Source: Mesostigma viride (Eukaryota; Streptophyta; Mesostigmatophyceae; Mesostigmatales; Mesostigmataceae). Taken from it: 64,000 nucleotides of DNA. The stretch covers positions 53,501-117,500 of the forward strand of contig RPFO01001209.1 of NCBI GenBank assembly GCA_009746045.1, written 5' to 3'. Both the position numbers and the translations under genes were made by a program. Numbering within the stretch: the stretch's first letter is position 1; every line of letters starts with the position of its first letter. Shown here in pieces: positions 41,641-52,449 of the stretch. The notes beneath the pieces were generated by a model. The model was not told where the DNA came from and made no database searches. It saw nothing but the letters and a program-made list of their open reading frames with translations.

Positions 41641-42257
41641 AGTTAACGTAAAGGATTTACGTTAGATGGATAGAGATTGTTACGCTCTTTCCAACGGCAC
41701 CTTGAACGCCTCATTTGGTTAAGGAACGTAAAAGTTATGACGTTTCCTAGGCTGTGCCGACAGTACCCGGCGCGCCACTGTGGGCGCGTATGGACACAGG
41801 ATGTACAAGTGTCACTTTGATAGTCCGCAGGACGTTGACAGGACTTGTACAGGACTTGATGGTCAATTGATAGGTAGGCGCACTGTAGCGCGCCAGGACC
41901 TATGAGACAATTGATGCTGACTAGTGTACGGATAGGTCCACAGGACTTGCCGTATGGACAATTGATAGATCTGCGCGCCAAAGGCGTGCCAGAGTCTGTG
42001 TAATCAATTGATTGACAGTTCAGCTGTGACAGTGCAGCTGAATACTTGGACGCGTCCCTAGTAAGCTATATGAGTGACTTGGTCACACCGGGACGCTAGT
42101 TCTTGCGTGCACGTTCTCTTGGCACTGCGACCCTGTCGTCTGTGCTGCGTGCAGTCTTGGAAGTGACGTGACTTACGTCTGTGTTTCCTGATTATTAATA
42201 AAGGCAACTTCCTGCAAGAACCATGGCGGAATTCGTGGCATTCTTACCCTCACAACT
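41641..42257 (+). repeat. 5' LTR, copia family II
   Basis: 617 bp, identical to the 3' LTR except for about one base. Ends AGTT/AACT are a short inverted repeat, not TG/CA. Confidence 0.93.
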
Positions 42258-42281
42258 CGTATTACACGCTCTGTCAAAAAG

Positions 42282-42985
42282 ATGCCAAATTCGGAAGAAT
42301 TTCGGATTCCGGACGATGAGGAAATAGCCGCTCCGCCGGCTGGTTCTTCGTCAAGACCACTGTGCCGTCGTGGCAACAATTGCTCGACGAAGTTACAGTT
42401 TCGCTCGACGAGCTTCATCGTCAGCAGCGTGCAGCTCACGCATTGCTCGGGGATAACCCCGAGGACCCCGATTTGCCAGCACTGGTGCCGGCTCCGCATG
42501 TTGGACCAGATCGAAACATTTTATCGACATTTACGGTCCAGGTGCGGGGAGGTTTGCGGTCGGTGACCGAAGTCACGACTGCCATTGAGGAGTTGGACAA
42601 CGTCCTCTCTTCACTCACCGGTTACCAGAGAAACCTGCAAAACTGGGCATCGCTTCGCACGGGGGGCGCGCCGGCGGTGTCAACAAATTTGTTTCAGGAT
42701 CTCGCGCTGTTATCGCTGCTCACTCGCGGCGTACGCAGTCGTGAGCGCCAGGTTTTAATTAACCTGGTGGCATTTCTCGCCTCTGTGCGAGAGTGGATTC
42801 CCGCGGGGTGGGAATTATTGACGATCTTTACACATCCTCTGCGCCTCGTCGCGCGTCGGCGCGTCGCAACTTACGCGGCGGGGAGCACGCCGGTTTTAAT
42901 TCATACCGGTGCAGGTCCGGAGCTGGATATGGAGGATCGTGAGTTCGTATACACGTACTGCGACTTCAGGGGCCTTGACTACTAG
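42282..42985 (+). CDS. Pre-gag reading frame region, copia family II
   Basis: Directly inside the 5' LTR, an open stretch of about 200 codons carries HRQQRAAHALLGDNPEDPDL, NLFQDLALLSLLTRGVRSRE and WIPAGWELLTIFTHPLRLV. It shares no obvious sequence with the family I pre-gag protein but has the same position and helical character. The start codon is uncertain. Function unknown. Confidence 0.5.
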
Positions 42986-43154
42986 TCGGCCTAATTTTCT
43001 TCTGCAGTACTTGTCGACATTTTTTTGTCGAATTTCGGCGGCAATTCGCGGGGGCGGCAGCGACACCGGCGCAGGCGGCAGAGGCGACACAAAAATTTTG
43101 TACATATTTTCTGCTGCTTTGTTAAGGTGTTCTTTGAATAGCTGGTAGTGCAGG

Positions 43155-44269
43155 ATGGCTGAGGGACGCCGTAGCAAGGGTCCAGCCAGTGGGAATAATA
43201 ATGGGGGTGCTGGTAGTGGAACCGCTCACGTAGATGACGTGGGGCTTACCGGAGAGATTACCAACCTTCCTCACAATAATAATAATGCACAAGCTATTCA
43301 TGGCTTTGATCTTACCACACAGGGTCTTTTAATTGTCAATCAGTTGCAGCCTGTAACCTCAGACTCCAAGCCTAAGCAGGCTGAAGAGTTTGTGGAGGGA
43401 TTGGAAGGGTTCCCTAGCTTGTACGGTGGTACAAATTACTATCAAATCTGGATAGGCAGTAGCACTTTTGGCAAGTGTACTGACCAGATTAAGGACCTAA
43501 CCAGGGAGTGCAAAAAGGCCAATAAGGCCTGGGCACTGTACGTGGCTGAGCTGAAGGAGCTGCTGGAGGACCAACGAAAGAAGGTCGGCATCCATTGGCA
43601 GGACAAGTACAAGGGTGGGAGGTCAAGGGGGACCTGATCCAGAACTTTCTCAACTATTGTAAGATGGTTGAGGAGGGCAGGGCTCACGGCTTTAATGTCG
43701 CTGATAACATAGCCCTAACCAACTGGCTCAAGGTTTCTGGGCTGGATAAGGCGACACGTGGCTCCTTAAAAGTCATGTGTGCCCCACACTCTACCCTGAA
43801 GGCCTACAAGGTCATCATTAAACAAGCTCTCGAGGCAGAGGAGCTGTTTGAGGGTGGAGTGCCAGCAGTGAAGGCTACCCAGGCAGGCGGGCGTACCCAG
43901 GGTGGCTCCAAGACGTCTGAGGCTGACCGAAGCCAAGGAGGGCGTAGGGGCAACCATCACAAGCGCAAGGGAGATCATTCACCTGATTCTGACAGGAGGT
44001 CACACTCCAAGTCGGTGTTCAGGCGGGTGGGTGGTCAGCCCAAGCAGGGCAACGCGTCTGACAATGGGGGCAGTGGCCAGGGCAAGTCCAAGATACAATG
44101 CTACCTGTGCAAGGGGTGGGGGCACATCAAGAAGGAGTGTCCCAGCTTCAAGAAGTCCCAGGGCCAGGGCAGCAACAAGAATAACAACAACAACAAGAAG
44201 AACAACAACAAGTCCCAGGCAGGCCAGCCTTCAAAGGGCAGTCAGCAAGAAGACAACAAGGAGCAGTGA
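43155..44269 (+). pseudogene. copia family II gag with zinc knuckle
   Basis: MAEGRRSKGPASGNNNGGAG begins the region. A capsid-like helical part contains FVEGLEGFPSLYGGTNYYQI. A basic Ser/Gly-rich part follows, then the CCHC knuckle CYLCKGWGHIKKEC and an Asn/Lys-rich tail. It corresponds to family I gag in order and length. Fossil, with about one break. Confidence 0.8.
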
Positions 44270-44410
44270 CTGTCTGAGGCAACCCCTACACACCTTAATT
44301 CACCCAAGGGGGAGGCCAGGTGCTCCAATGCAGATTTTATATCTGGGCAACAAGAGGGTGATCTCCAGGTTCAGTGTGGCCCCAGGTCACCTGGAGAGGT
44401 ACAGGTTCCT

Positions 44411-47400
44411 ATGAAGACGTCCTTGACAGCTGATGCAGCTGTAAGTATGTCTGACCCTATGCATCCTCGTGCTGGGCACGAGGGTGGACCTCTCATTTTG
44501 AGAGAAACCAATGTACAACCACAGAGGGGTGTGAAGGCCTCTGGTGGTATGCATGTGGTCCCTGCTGGCGGTCCAGGTGTTGGGCATGAGCAGGGTGACT
44601 CAGGCTCTGAGTCAGAACAGGATGGAAGTCAGCATGGTGATGCTGGACAACCTGACAGCACAGTCCTGACTGTGCCAGGGACTGCTTCCTCTGTGTACCA
44701 GGAGTTGGGTGCCCGAATCCACAACATGTTTGGGCATGCCACTTCTCTGTCAAACAACTTTGCCTTCCGTATGGGCAGGGCACCCCTTCTTAAGGCGTGT
44801 CAGCAAGCTGCCTCACGGTGTAAGTGCCAGTTGTCCTCCAACAAGCCCAGGAAATCACATGCCAAAGCTCTACCTCAGAGCATTGGTGATCTGCAGTGTG
44901 ATATCCAACACATCAGGGGCATGCAACTGTTGGTGTGCGTGGACAGGTACACGAAATACAAGGTGCTGGAGCATTTACCTTCTATGAAGAACAGGTACTT
45001 GCTGGCTGCCCTGCAGAATGTAAGAGCCAAGTTTCCTACCACAAGGATCCAGGTGGACATGCAGTTTCAGCATCTCAAGGGTGATCCTACCCTTCCTGAG
45101 TTGCTGGTTACACCTAGGGAGGCTCATGGGCAGCAGGGTGCTATCGAGAGGGCAATCCAGGAGGTCAAGAAATTGATCATCTCTGAAGACTGGGTACCCT
45201 TGTCTGCACCTGCACTTGTCAGGAGTGCATGGCTGAGGAACGTGGAGCAGCAGCTGAACAGCAGGGTTAACTTCTACTATGATGGAGTTGCTGTCAGCCC
45301 AATGGGTCTATATCATGGCCTGTGCCCACCACATGTGCTGGAGGGCTGGAAACATGCTGCACATGTCACCTTTGCCAAGCTGAGGGAGAAGGACCGGGGT
45401 TGGAAGATGCTGGAGCCACAAGTGGGTCAGAAGGTCCTAGCTTGGAAGGAACCTAGCCTTTATGGCAAACGTGGTAGCTGGAGTCCTGGGGTGGTTACCC
45501 AGGTTGATGAAGCTAGCCACGCATGCTTGGTCAGCATGGAGGACGAACCAAAGCATGTACACCGGCTGAGTTGGTCATATGTCAAGCCTAACCTGATGAA
45601 TGAGGGCAGTCAGGCACAAGGCTCACAGGATCTGCAGGATTTTCAGGTCCCAGGTGACATCACTGACGCAACGACCACATCTGTTGCAGGGGAATCTGTC
45701 AGCCCTGGCCAGGTTGCAGAGGTACTTGTTGAACAGGCTGCAAGGTCAACAGCTGGGGAGTCAACTGTCAAGCCCAAGGCACTAACCAAGCCCAGGGGGA
45801 CAAGTTTGGCTGGATTGATTGGGGCTCTACAAAGGGCCAAGAAGCAGCCCAAGGTAGCCAAGCTCAGGTGGCATGGCAATCTGGGGCTGGACACTGCCTT
45901 AGAGGTAGACACTAATTCTCAGGTCTCCATTATTGGGACCAGGGCTGCAGCAGGGTACAGCATGTCTGAACCCAGCTATCAGTTTGTGTCTGACTTCAGT
46001 GGCGGGGTACACGTGAAGGTACTGGGTGAGGTATTCATTCCTATCCTTGGACAGGACACTGCTTTTTGTGTCTTGGAGGGCTATCAAGGACCTGCTCTTC
46101 TGGGGCAGAATTTCCTATGCCAGGATGGGGTAGTGATCACGTCCTCTCTCCTGACTAAGGAAGGGGCTGGTCAGGTCCCACTGATTAATTTCAGGACCAC
46201 TCACCTATCACGTGCAGTAACCAGGACGGTTAAGCGTGTGCAAGTGTGCCAGGGGCAGGAGCCCTTGGTTGATGACCTCATACTGCCAGCTGCTAGTCAT
46301 CCAAGCAGTTTGGGCATTGGTCCTCACTCACTTGCTGGACACAGCCCTATCAACTACCAAGGCCTGGTGAAGCTCATGTCCTCTCCCATTATGTGTCCCC
46401 AGGTCACACTGGGTCTGATTAAATCTGGGGAGGACTGGATCTCCAAGAAATGCGTGGAACCTGTCAATGACCTGCCTCCTGCACGACGTCTACTCAAGCT
46501 CAAGTTTGTCATCAAGATGAAGGAGGTGGACGGGGTCAAGGTACCACATGTCAGGCCAGTGCTGAATGAGTTCAAGGGTACTGGTGAGTGCACTGCTGAG
46601 GAGTTGTATACCCCTGGCATGCTGCATGATACTTGGAGGCTGCTGCTGTGTGTCTTTCTAGGCCTTCTCAACAAGGGCTTGGACTATGGCTCAGTGGTGA
46701 TAGACTTCAAGAGGGCATTTCTGGAGGGTGATGCAGATGTGGCACAGGAAAAGTGGGAGGGCAAGACGCCTTTCTATGTTAGGGTGCCTGCTGTATGGAA
46801 AAGGGACATCCACACGGAGTTCCTTAAAATCCTCAAGGGCCTGGAGGGCCTGAGGTCAAGTCCAATAATCTGGAGGGAGACTCTCAACCGTTTCCTGAAG
46901 GAGCATTGCAACTTGAAGGTCTCTCCTGTAGACCCCTGTCTGTTTCTGGGGCAATGGGAAGGCCTGCCAGTGTATGCTTCGCTGCACGGGGATGACCTAC
47001 ATCTGATAGCTCCCACGTCGTGGCTTAAGGAGCTGATCTCCATCATTAAGTCCAAGTTTCCTCTGGGTAGGGAGCAATGGCAGGTGGAGAATGAGCCTCT
47101 GCTGTTTGTGGGCATGGAGGCCACACTGGTGAAGAAGAAGGGGGGAGTGGCGTATGCTGCTGGTGGGGGGCAATGACTATCAAGAGACCCTCATTAGCAA
47201 GCTTCCTCCAACCATCACACAGGCACTGTGTCCCATGGTGAGGGGCATGGTTGCTTGGGTGGCAGGCATTTCCAGGCCAGACCTTATGGTCATAGCCAGG
47301 TTGCCTGATGACATGCTGGTGGAGCTAGGGTCTGCCAAGGTGGCTGATCAGGTCAGGGCTTCATCTGGCATTCTGTTGTCTGCAGTGGATTTATCACAAC

Positions 47401-47897
47401 CCATTTGCATGGAGCTGTATGTGGATAGCTCAATGGACAGCAGGCAGGTCTCCAAGGTCAGGGGCAGGGCTGCAGGGCTCTTTGTGCTCAGACAGGAAGG
47501 CCTGGGGAGTTTGGTGAGCTGGTTTAGTCGCCTGCACAAACGGGTGGCTGTCAGCAGTGATGTGGCAGAATGCAGGGCTATTTGTGAAGGCATTCACACA
47601 AGCCTTTATCTGAAGGAGTTGCTTCATCAGATGACTTCTAACACTCCTTGGCCACTTCAGGTTACCACTCTTCTAAAAACAGACTCCATGGGGATGGTGC
47701 AGTTTGTGCACAGGCAGATGGCCAGAAGTAGGGACTTGGATTATCTCCTTCTTAAGGAGTTGTCCTCCTTGGCCAATATTGAGCATATCCCTGGGGTTGA
47801 CAATCCTGCTGATGCTTTGACCAAGCTAGTGCAGAAGGCAGCAGTGCAATACAAGGTTCTTCAGTCTCTGATGGACCCATCTCAGCAAGCTGTCTAA
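44411..47897 (+). pseudogene. copia family II pol: integrase, protease-like, RT, RNase H
   Basis: Integrase: IHNMFGH and CKC, then LQCDIQHIRGMQLLVCVDRY and EAHGQQGAIERAIQEVKKLI. Protease-like: EVDTNSQVSIIGTRA and later GPALLGQNFL. RT: VIDFKRAFLEGD, KGLEGLRSSPIIW, YASLHGDDLHLIAP. RNase H: YVDSSMDSRQVSKVRGRAAG, SSDVAECRAICEG, TDSMGMVQFVH and HIPGVDNPADALTKLV. Order is the same as family I, so the unusual protease position is a lineage trait. Fossil, with about one break. Confidence 0.85.
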
Positions 47898-48827
47898 GCT
47901 GGTGCATGGTTATAGGGCATTGGAGAGCAGATTGTGTGGTAGTGTCAGCATTGTGACTGGCATAATACCTGTATTTTAGTCTGTACTAAGGCTCATGGAC
48001 CATGGTACACTCACTCTGATTTTAATCAGGATACAGCCAGGTTTTGGCTGGGGTTCATGCTGTTGACTACACAAGGTTGACAGGTCCATTACAGACCATG
48101 TATTCTATTTTAAAAGAAATGTATATTTGTACATACTTCTCACAATGGTCTGGGAACCTTTATTCTGGGGTTTATAGGGCGGGGTTCGATTCCCTGGTAT
48201 TATGTTTCTACAAGCTGGCCTGTTCAGGTGTTTGCCTGTTCAGACTTCCCTAGTTCCCCAGGGCAGGATTTAATTGTTGCCTATGTGTTTCATTTTGTCA
48301 TTTGTTTGCTGTGGCAGTTTACCATCTGGCAAGTAGACGGGCGCCGTAAGACGGGCGCCAATAGACCCCTGTTGAGAGAATGACAGGCAAACTATTGTAA
48401 TACGCCTTACTTTGTCAAGTGGTATTTTAATTGTCATGGATTTATTGTACTTATATTGAATATGTACTGGGTTTTATGGGATTAGTATCTGGGATTAATG
48501 TAACTCACCGCCAGAAGGTCATTGTACTGGAGGCTCTACCGAGGTGATGGGATTAATTCCTGGAGAAGACCTCATAGAATTAACCTGTATGTATTTAATT
48601 TTGTGTGCTTCTAATATCTGGTGGTACTCTGTAATGCCACTTCCATAGGTTTTCTCCATTTCTCATGAAATGGTTTTCCCTGTGGCAGATCTGTTTCTTT
48701 TCCAGTTCCTTAAAAGAAAGGGCTGGGGGAATGGCAATGGCCATTAAAGACATCTGTTCAAGCTTCAAGCTGGAGTGAAGGACATTTCAAGCTACTTCAA
48801 GGGTCCCTGGCAGGGGATGTGATCCCT

Positions 48828-48846
48828 AAAGAAAAGAAGGGATTGG
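48828..48846 (+). promoter_or_regulatory. Polypurine tract, copia family II
   Basis: AAAGAAAAGAAGGGATTGG directly precedes the 3' LTR. It matches the family I tract at 16 or more positions. Confidence 0.75.
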
Positions 48847-49463
48847 AGTTAACGTAAAGGATTTACGTTAGATGGATAGAGATTGTTACGCTCTTTCCAA
48901 CGGCACCTTGAACGCCTCATTTGGTTAAGGAACGTAAAAGTTATGACGTTTCCTAGGCTGTGCCGACAGTACCCGGCGCGCCACTGTGGGCGCGTACGGA
49001 CACAGGATGTACAAGTGTCACTTTGATAGTCCGCAGGACGTTGACAGGACTTGTACAGGACTTGATGGTCAATTGATAGGTAGGCGCACTGTAGCGCGCC
49101 AGGACCTATGAGACAATTGATGCTGACTAGTGTACGGATAGGTCCACAGGACTTGCCGTATGGACAATTGATAGATCTGCGCGCCAAAGGCGTGCCAGAG
49201 TCTGTGTAATCAATTGATTGACAGTTCAGCTGTGACAGTGCAGCTGAATACTTGGACGCGTCCCTAGTAAGCTATATGAGTGACTTGGTCACACCGGGAC
49301 GCTAGTTCTTGCGTGCACGTTCTCTTGGCACTGCGACCCTGTCGTCTGTGCTGCGTGCAGTCTTGGAAGTGACGTGACTTACGTCTGTGTTTCCTGATTA
49401 TTAATAAAGGCAACTTCCTGCAAGAACCATGGCGGAATTCGTGGCATTCTTACCCTCACAACT
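48847..49463 (+). repeat. 3' LTR, copia family II
   Basis: 617 bp, with about one base different from the 5' LTR. Confidence 0.93.
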
Positions 49464-49592
49464 GCCCTTGAAGTGTAGATACTCCTAGCATCTTGGTTGG
49501 GGGTGATTTGGAGTTGTGGCCTGTGAGTTATGATTTTTTTCATTTTCAGGGGTATGAAAGTGCCAAAAATGGGTCAGCGGACTAAGGGTTAA

Positions 49593-50815
49593 TTAGACTC
49601 GTGCTCCCGTTGGGGAGTCACGGAGCATTAACCCCGATGGATGGATGGATGGGTGCCAACAGTCCTACCGGTCTAAGCTATCTACATCAGCTACCTACGA
49701 CATCTATCTAACAGCATTACTAACTACAACATCTATCTATACAGCACTGGCGTGCCTCCCACGGGCTTGCACATGCGGGCGCTTCCCCACAGGGGGGGGC
49801 TCGTTGTCCTCTATGACCTGGGCCCACTTGGCCTTGTCCATCATCTTCTTCCAAATCACGGAGAGGCCTAGGCCCCCCATGTCCTCTACTAGCTGTTCCT
49901 TGAAGGTGCGGGCCTTGCGGCGTCTAACATTAGGGGGCCCTGCCCACGTCACTGGAGCCTGGAGGTGCCGGCCAGGCTGAGCCGGTCGCAGGCCTGCGGG
50001 GGGGCCACGTGAGGTGTCTACCTGGTTGGTGCGAGCTAGGTGCCCTACGAGCTGCAGGCGCCGCTGCTTAATGGTGCTGGTGATATATGGCATGCCCTGG
50101 TACAGGTCCTCATTGCGAACGTGAGCAGCATATCCTACTCTGAAAATGGAACGCAGCATGTTGGTGACCGCGCCGTCCAGCTTGCGGGCCAGGTCAGCGG
50201 TGAGGGTCCACGTCTCGGCCCCATACGTGAGAACAGGAAGGACGAGGACCTTGAACAGGTCCTGTTTCTCGATCTTGCCCAGGGGCTTGGCGGTGGAGGC
50301 GCTGGCACAGGTCAAGAAGGGAGGCATACGACCCATAGAACATGAGCTCCAGTATCCGGATGTGTGGCCTGTCAAAATAGCCGGGTCTGTTGACGTCGAA
50401 GGTGGAAAATAACTCGTCAACGTCAAAGTCGACATCAGACCAGCTAGGTTCGGTTGGGCGGCTGCGTTTGGGCTCGGGCGAGGCTGAAGGCGAGGCAGGA
50501 AGCCCGGGAGGGGCTTGGCGACCACCAGTGCGCGACTAGTGTCACTGCTGCCTGCCGGACCTGAGGGCGAAGCTGCAGCCGAAGCTGCAGACGTATTTTC
50601 ATTACCGAGCGCAGCCGCCAGGCTGCGTTGCGTTGAGGCGCGTTTGTTCGCCATATATTGCATAATAGCGTCGGAAAGTTATATCAGCATGTGCGTCTTA
50701 GAAAGACGAAGCGATTGTGATATTCACGACTAATTCGGTGCTCAAACGTGAAAGTTATGAGCGCCGCCGTCAGCCATGGCTACCTCGTGGCGCGTTTTTG
50801 ACAGTGCAAGATCGG
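49593..50815 (-). mobile_element. Short deletion-derivative LINE
   Basis: Reading leftward, a 5' UTR (like 6,857-7,010) leads to the ORF1 start, then abruptly to the reverse transcriptase C-terminus, a 3' UTR with ATCC repeats, the hairpin and an AATT tail. Both ends are kept but the whole middle is gone, giving 1.2 kb. It looks like a non-autonomous family that borrows the LINE machinery, or a single deletion product. Confidence 0.7.
49737..50663 (-). CDS. Fused ORF1/ORF2 remnant in the short LINE
   Basis: An open frame of 308 codons begins MQYMANKRASTQRSLAAALG (ORF1 N-terminus), shifts off the ORF1 frame around residue 65, then from about residue 125 reads GKIEKQDLFKVLVLPVLTYG, ETWTLTADLARKLDGAVTNM and YAAHVRNEDLYQGMPYITST, and ends with IWKKMMDKAKWAQVIED. 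The latter is the LINE ORF2 C-terminus. No catalytic reverse transcriptase motif or endonuclease is included, so if translated it would have no enzymatic role. Confidence 0.6.
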   Translation of the reverse strand: MQYMANKRASTQRSLAAALGNENTSAASAAASPSGPAGSSDTSRALVVAKPLPGFLPRLQPRPSPNAAAQPNLAGLMSTLTLTSYFPPSTSTDPAILTGHTSGYWSSCSMGRMPPFLTCASASTAKPLGKIEKQDLFKVLVLPVLTYGAETWTLTADLARKLDGAVTNMLRSIFRVGYAAHVRNEDLYQGMPYITSTIKQRRLQLVGHLARTNQVDTSRGPPAGLRPAQPGRHLQAPVTWAGPPNVRRRKARTFKEQLVEDMGGLGLSVIWKKMMDKAKWAQVIEDNEPPPVGKRPHVQARGRHASAV

Positions 50816-50894
50816 TGATATGCCATCACCAGCTATTAATATAACATGAGATGCCACCAGCTATTAATTAATACTGATCCATCCATCCATCGGG

Positions 50895-52442
50895 CCCCGT
50901 GTTGGTCTGTACGGCAGTACGGGGTACTCGGTAAAACCCTTGCATACTGTAAAAATACAGGTATTTTTGCGAGGGGTAAAAAATACGCGAAAAAACACGC
51001 AGTACGGCATACGGGGTATTTTTGAAATTGTGCTAAAAAAGTACGGGGTATTATTGAGGCCAAGGCTTAAAGTACGGGGTATTCTAAGGATGTGTGGCCC
51101 TGCATCCAACAAATGTTACTATGTACTATGCTCTCTGCTATTCATTAATGAGCATAATGGCAGTGACTTGCCACCTGCCACACTTAGATCGACATTGCAA
51201 TACATCCTTCAAGTACATTTGTATATTGTGGACACGCAAACTATTGACCATCTAACACCGGTCTCTTTTATTACAATGCATTATTGACAACATAATACAT
51301 GATTGAATGGTATAATGCACCCAGAGCTCTGGCAGCCTCGATGCAGAGGATGTCATAGCACTATAGATGGCAGCTTCGCTGCACAATGACAACAAGTGCA
51401 TGCCACGAATCCCTAAGAAATAAAATCATTGGCAATGAACCCAGAATTGACCTTCACTGCTGCGGCAGGTCCATACTTTGCCACTGCCGCGATCATGTTC
51501 TTGTACGAGGCGCTGGCGGCGACGTGAAACGGAATGCCATTCTCGTAAAAGAAAGAGGCCTGGGCAAGGCGGACTTCCTGGAGCTGCGCATTGGAAAAGC
51601 ACTGTGGAATCGTCTTCTGCACTGCCTTGCCAGAGCCACAAGGGCCAGCACCCGGGGCAGCGGCAGGCAGAAGGGCCTTGGCAACGCGGGCACCGAGCAC
51701 TGCCTTTTGCTCCTTCTTTTCCAACCGGGCTGCCTCAGCCGCCTGAAGCCTCCCGATCAGGCCTTCTACACTCCTAGACTGCTGGCAAAATGTGGCTCCC
51801 TTGTTGGGGATGTGGCCGAGATGGCCGACAGCGCGATCCTTGCTAAAGTTGCCAGGCCTGCCGAACTTGTAATCGCACAGCTTGCACGCCTGGCCACCTC
51901 TGGCCGACTACCACGTCTTCCCCACTCACGGTCTTTTCCACCTCGTCAATCAGGTGGAGGTATTGATACTCCTCTCCCCTTTTGACGACTGGAACTCTAG
52001 GCATGGTCGCCTCTTTTAGGATTGCCTAGCGCACAATACATGAACCGGCGCACCCGGCACCCTCTATTTGCTTTAATTGCGTCTTCACTCTTCTGCGTCT
52101 TTCTGGAAGTGCACCCGTCCCTAAACCTTATGATTCTGCCATGCATGCTCTGTCCCCTCGCAGCTTTTCTCCCGCGAATAAAAAATCCTGTCAAAAAATG
52201 TAGAAAGGCACACCGTCACGCGTGTACTAGCAAGTAGCTATGCACTCGCTGCAATTTCAGCAATTTTAGTACCACTGACAGGTCTGGGCCTCTCCCCACC
52301 GCGTGACACGTCCACGACCTCCAAAATCGGCTAAGTCCAAAGTGAAAAACAGTGAAAATCGTACGGCGTACGCGGTCGAAAGCGTCAGTACCGTGGAATA
52401 CGGCGTATTTTCATACCCGAGGTGCCGTACGAACCAACACGG
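50895..52442 (-). mobile_element. Truncated hAT-like DNA transposon
   Basis: Inverted ends share CCGTGTTGG and GTACGGCA, flanked by CATCGGG at 50,888-50,894 and 52,443-52,449 (7 bp exact, 8 with one mismatch, as expected for hAT). The subterminal regions repeat TACGGGGTATT motifs. The minus strand carries a BED-type zinc finger and the start of a DUF659 region but no catalytic core, so it is an internally deleted, non-autonomous copy. Confidence 0.7.
51413..51985 (-). pseudogene. hAT transposase N-terminus: BED finger and DUF659 start
   Basis: In one frame ACKLCDYKFGRPGNFSKDRA is followed by VGHLGHIP, giving the C..C...H..H spacing of a BED zinc finger. In another frame QLQEVRLAQASFFYENGIPF precedes HVAASASYKNMIAAVAKYGP, the hallmark opening of DUF659 in hAT proteins (FFYENGIPF, followed by the S..Y/F.. 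helix). A frameshift separates the two, and the sequence stops before the RNase H-like catalytic region. Confidence 0.65.
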
Positions 52443-52449
52443 CATCGGG

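Larger units (their letters stand above)
41641..49463 (+). mobile_element. Ty1/copia-type LTR element, family II, broken
   Basis: 7,823 bp, with target duplication GCCCT at 41,636-41,640 and 49,464-49,468; the homologous TTAA element at 9,340 shows the empty site. LTRs of 617 bp differ at about one position, so it is very young. It has a pre-gag frame, gag and pol with the same domain order as family I but only moderate protein similarity. About two breaks. LTRs begin AGTTAACG and end CACAACT. Confidence 0.9.
40404..49588. mobile_element. Non-coding TTAA transposon, copy 2, split by a copia element
   Basis: Ends CCCTAAGTCCGCT and AGCGGACTAAGGG are flanked by TTAA at 40,400-40,403 and 49,589-49,592. 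Without the copia insertion it is about 1,357 bp, close to the 1,344 bp of copy 1. The target TTAA lies where two LINE tails meet, both made of AATT units. It is non-coding and most likely a piggyBac-type MITE. Confidence 0.85.
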
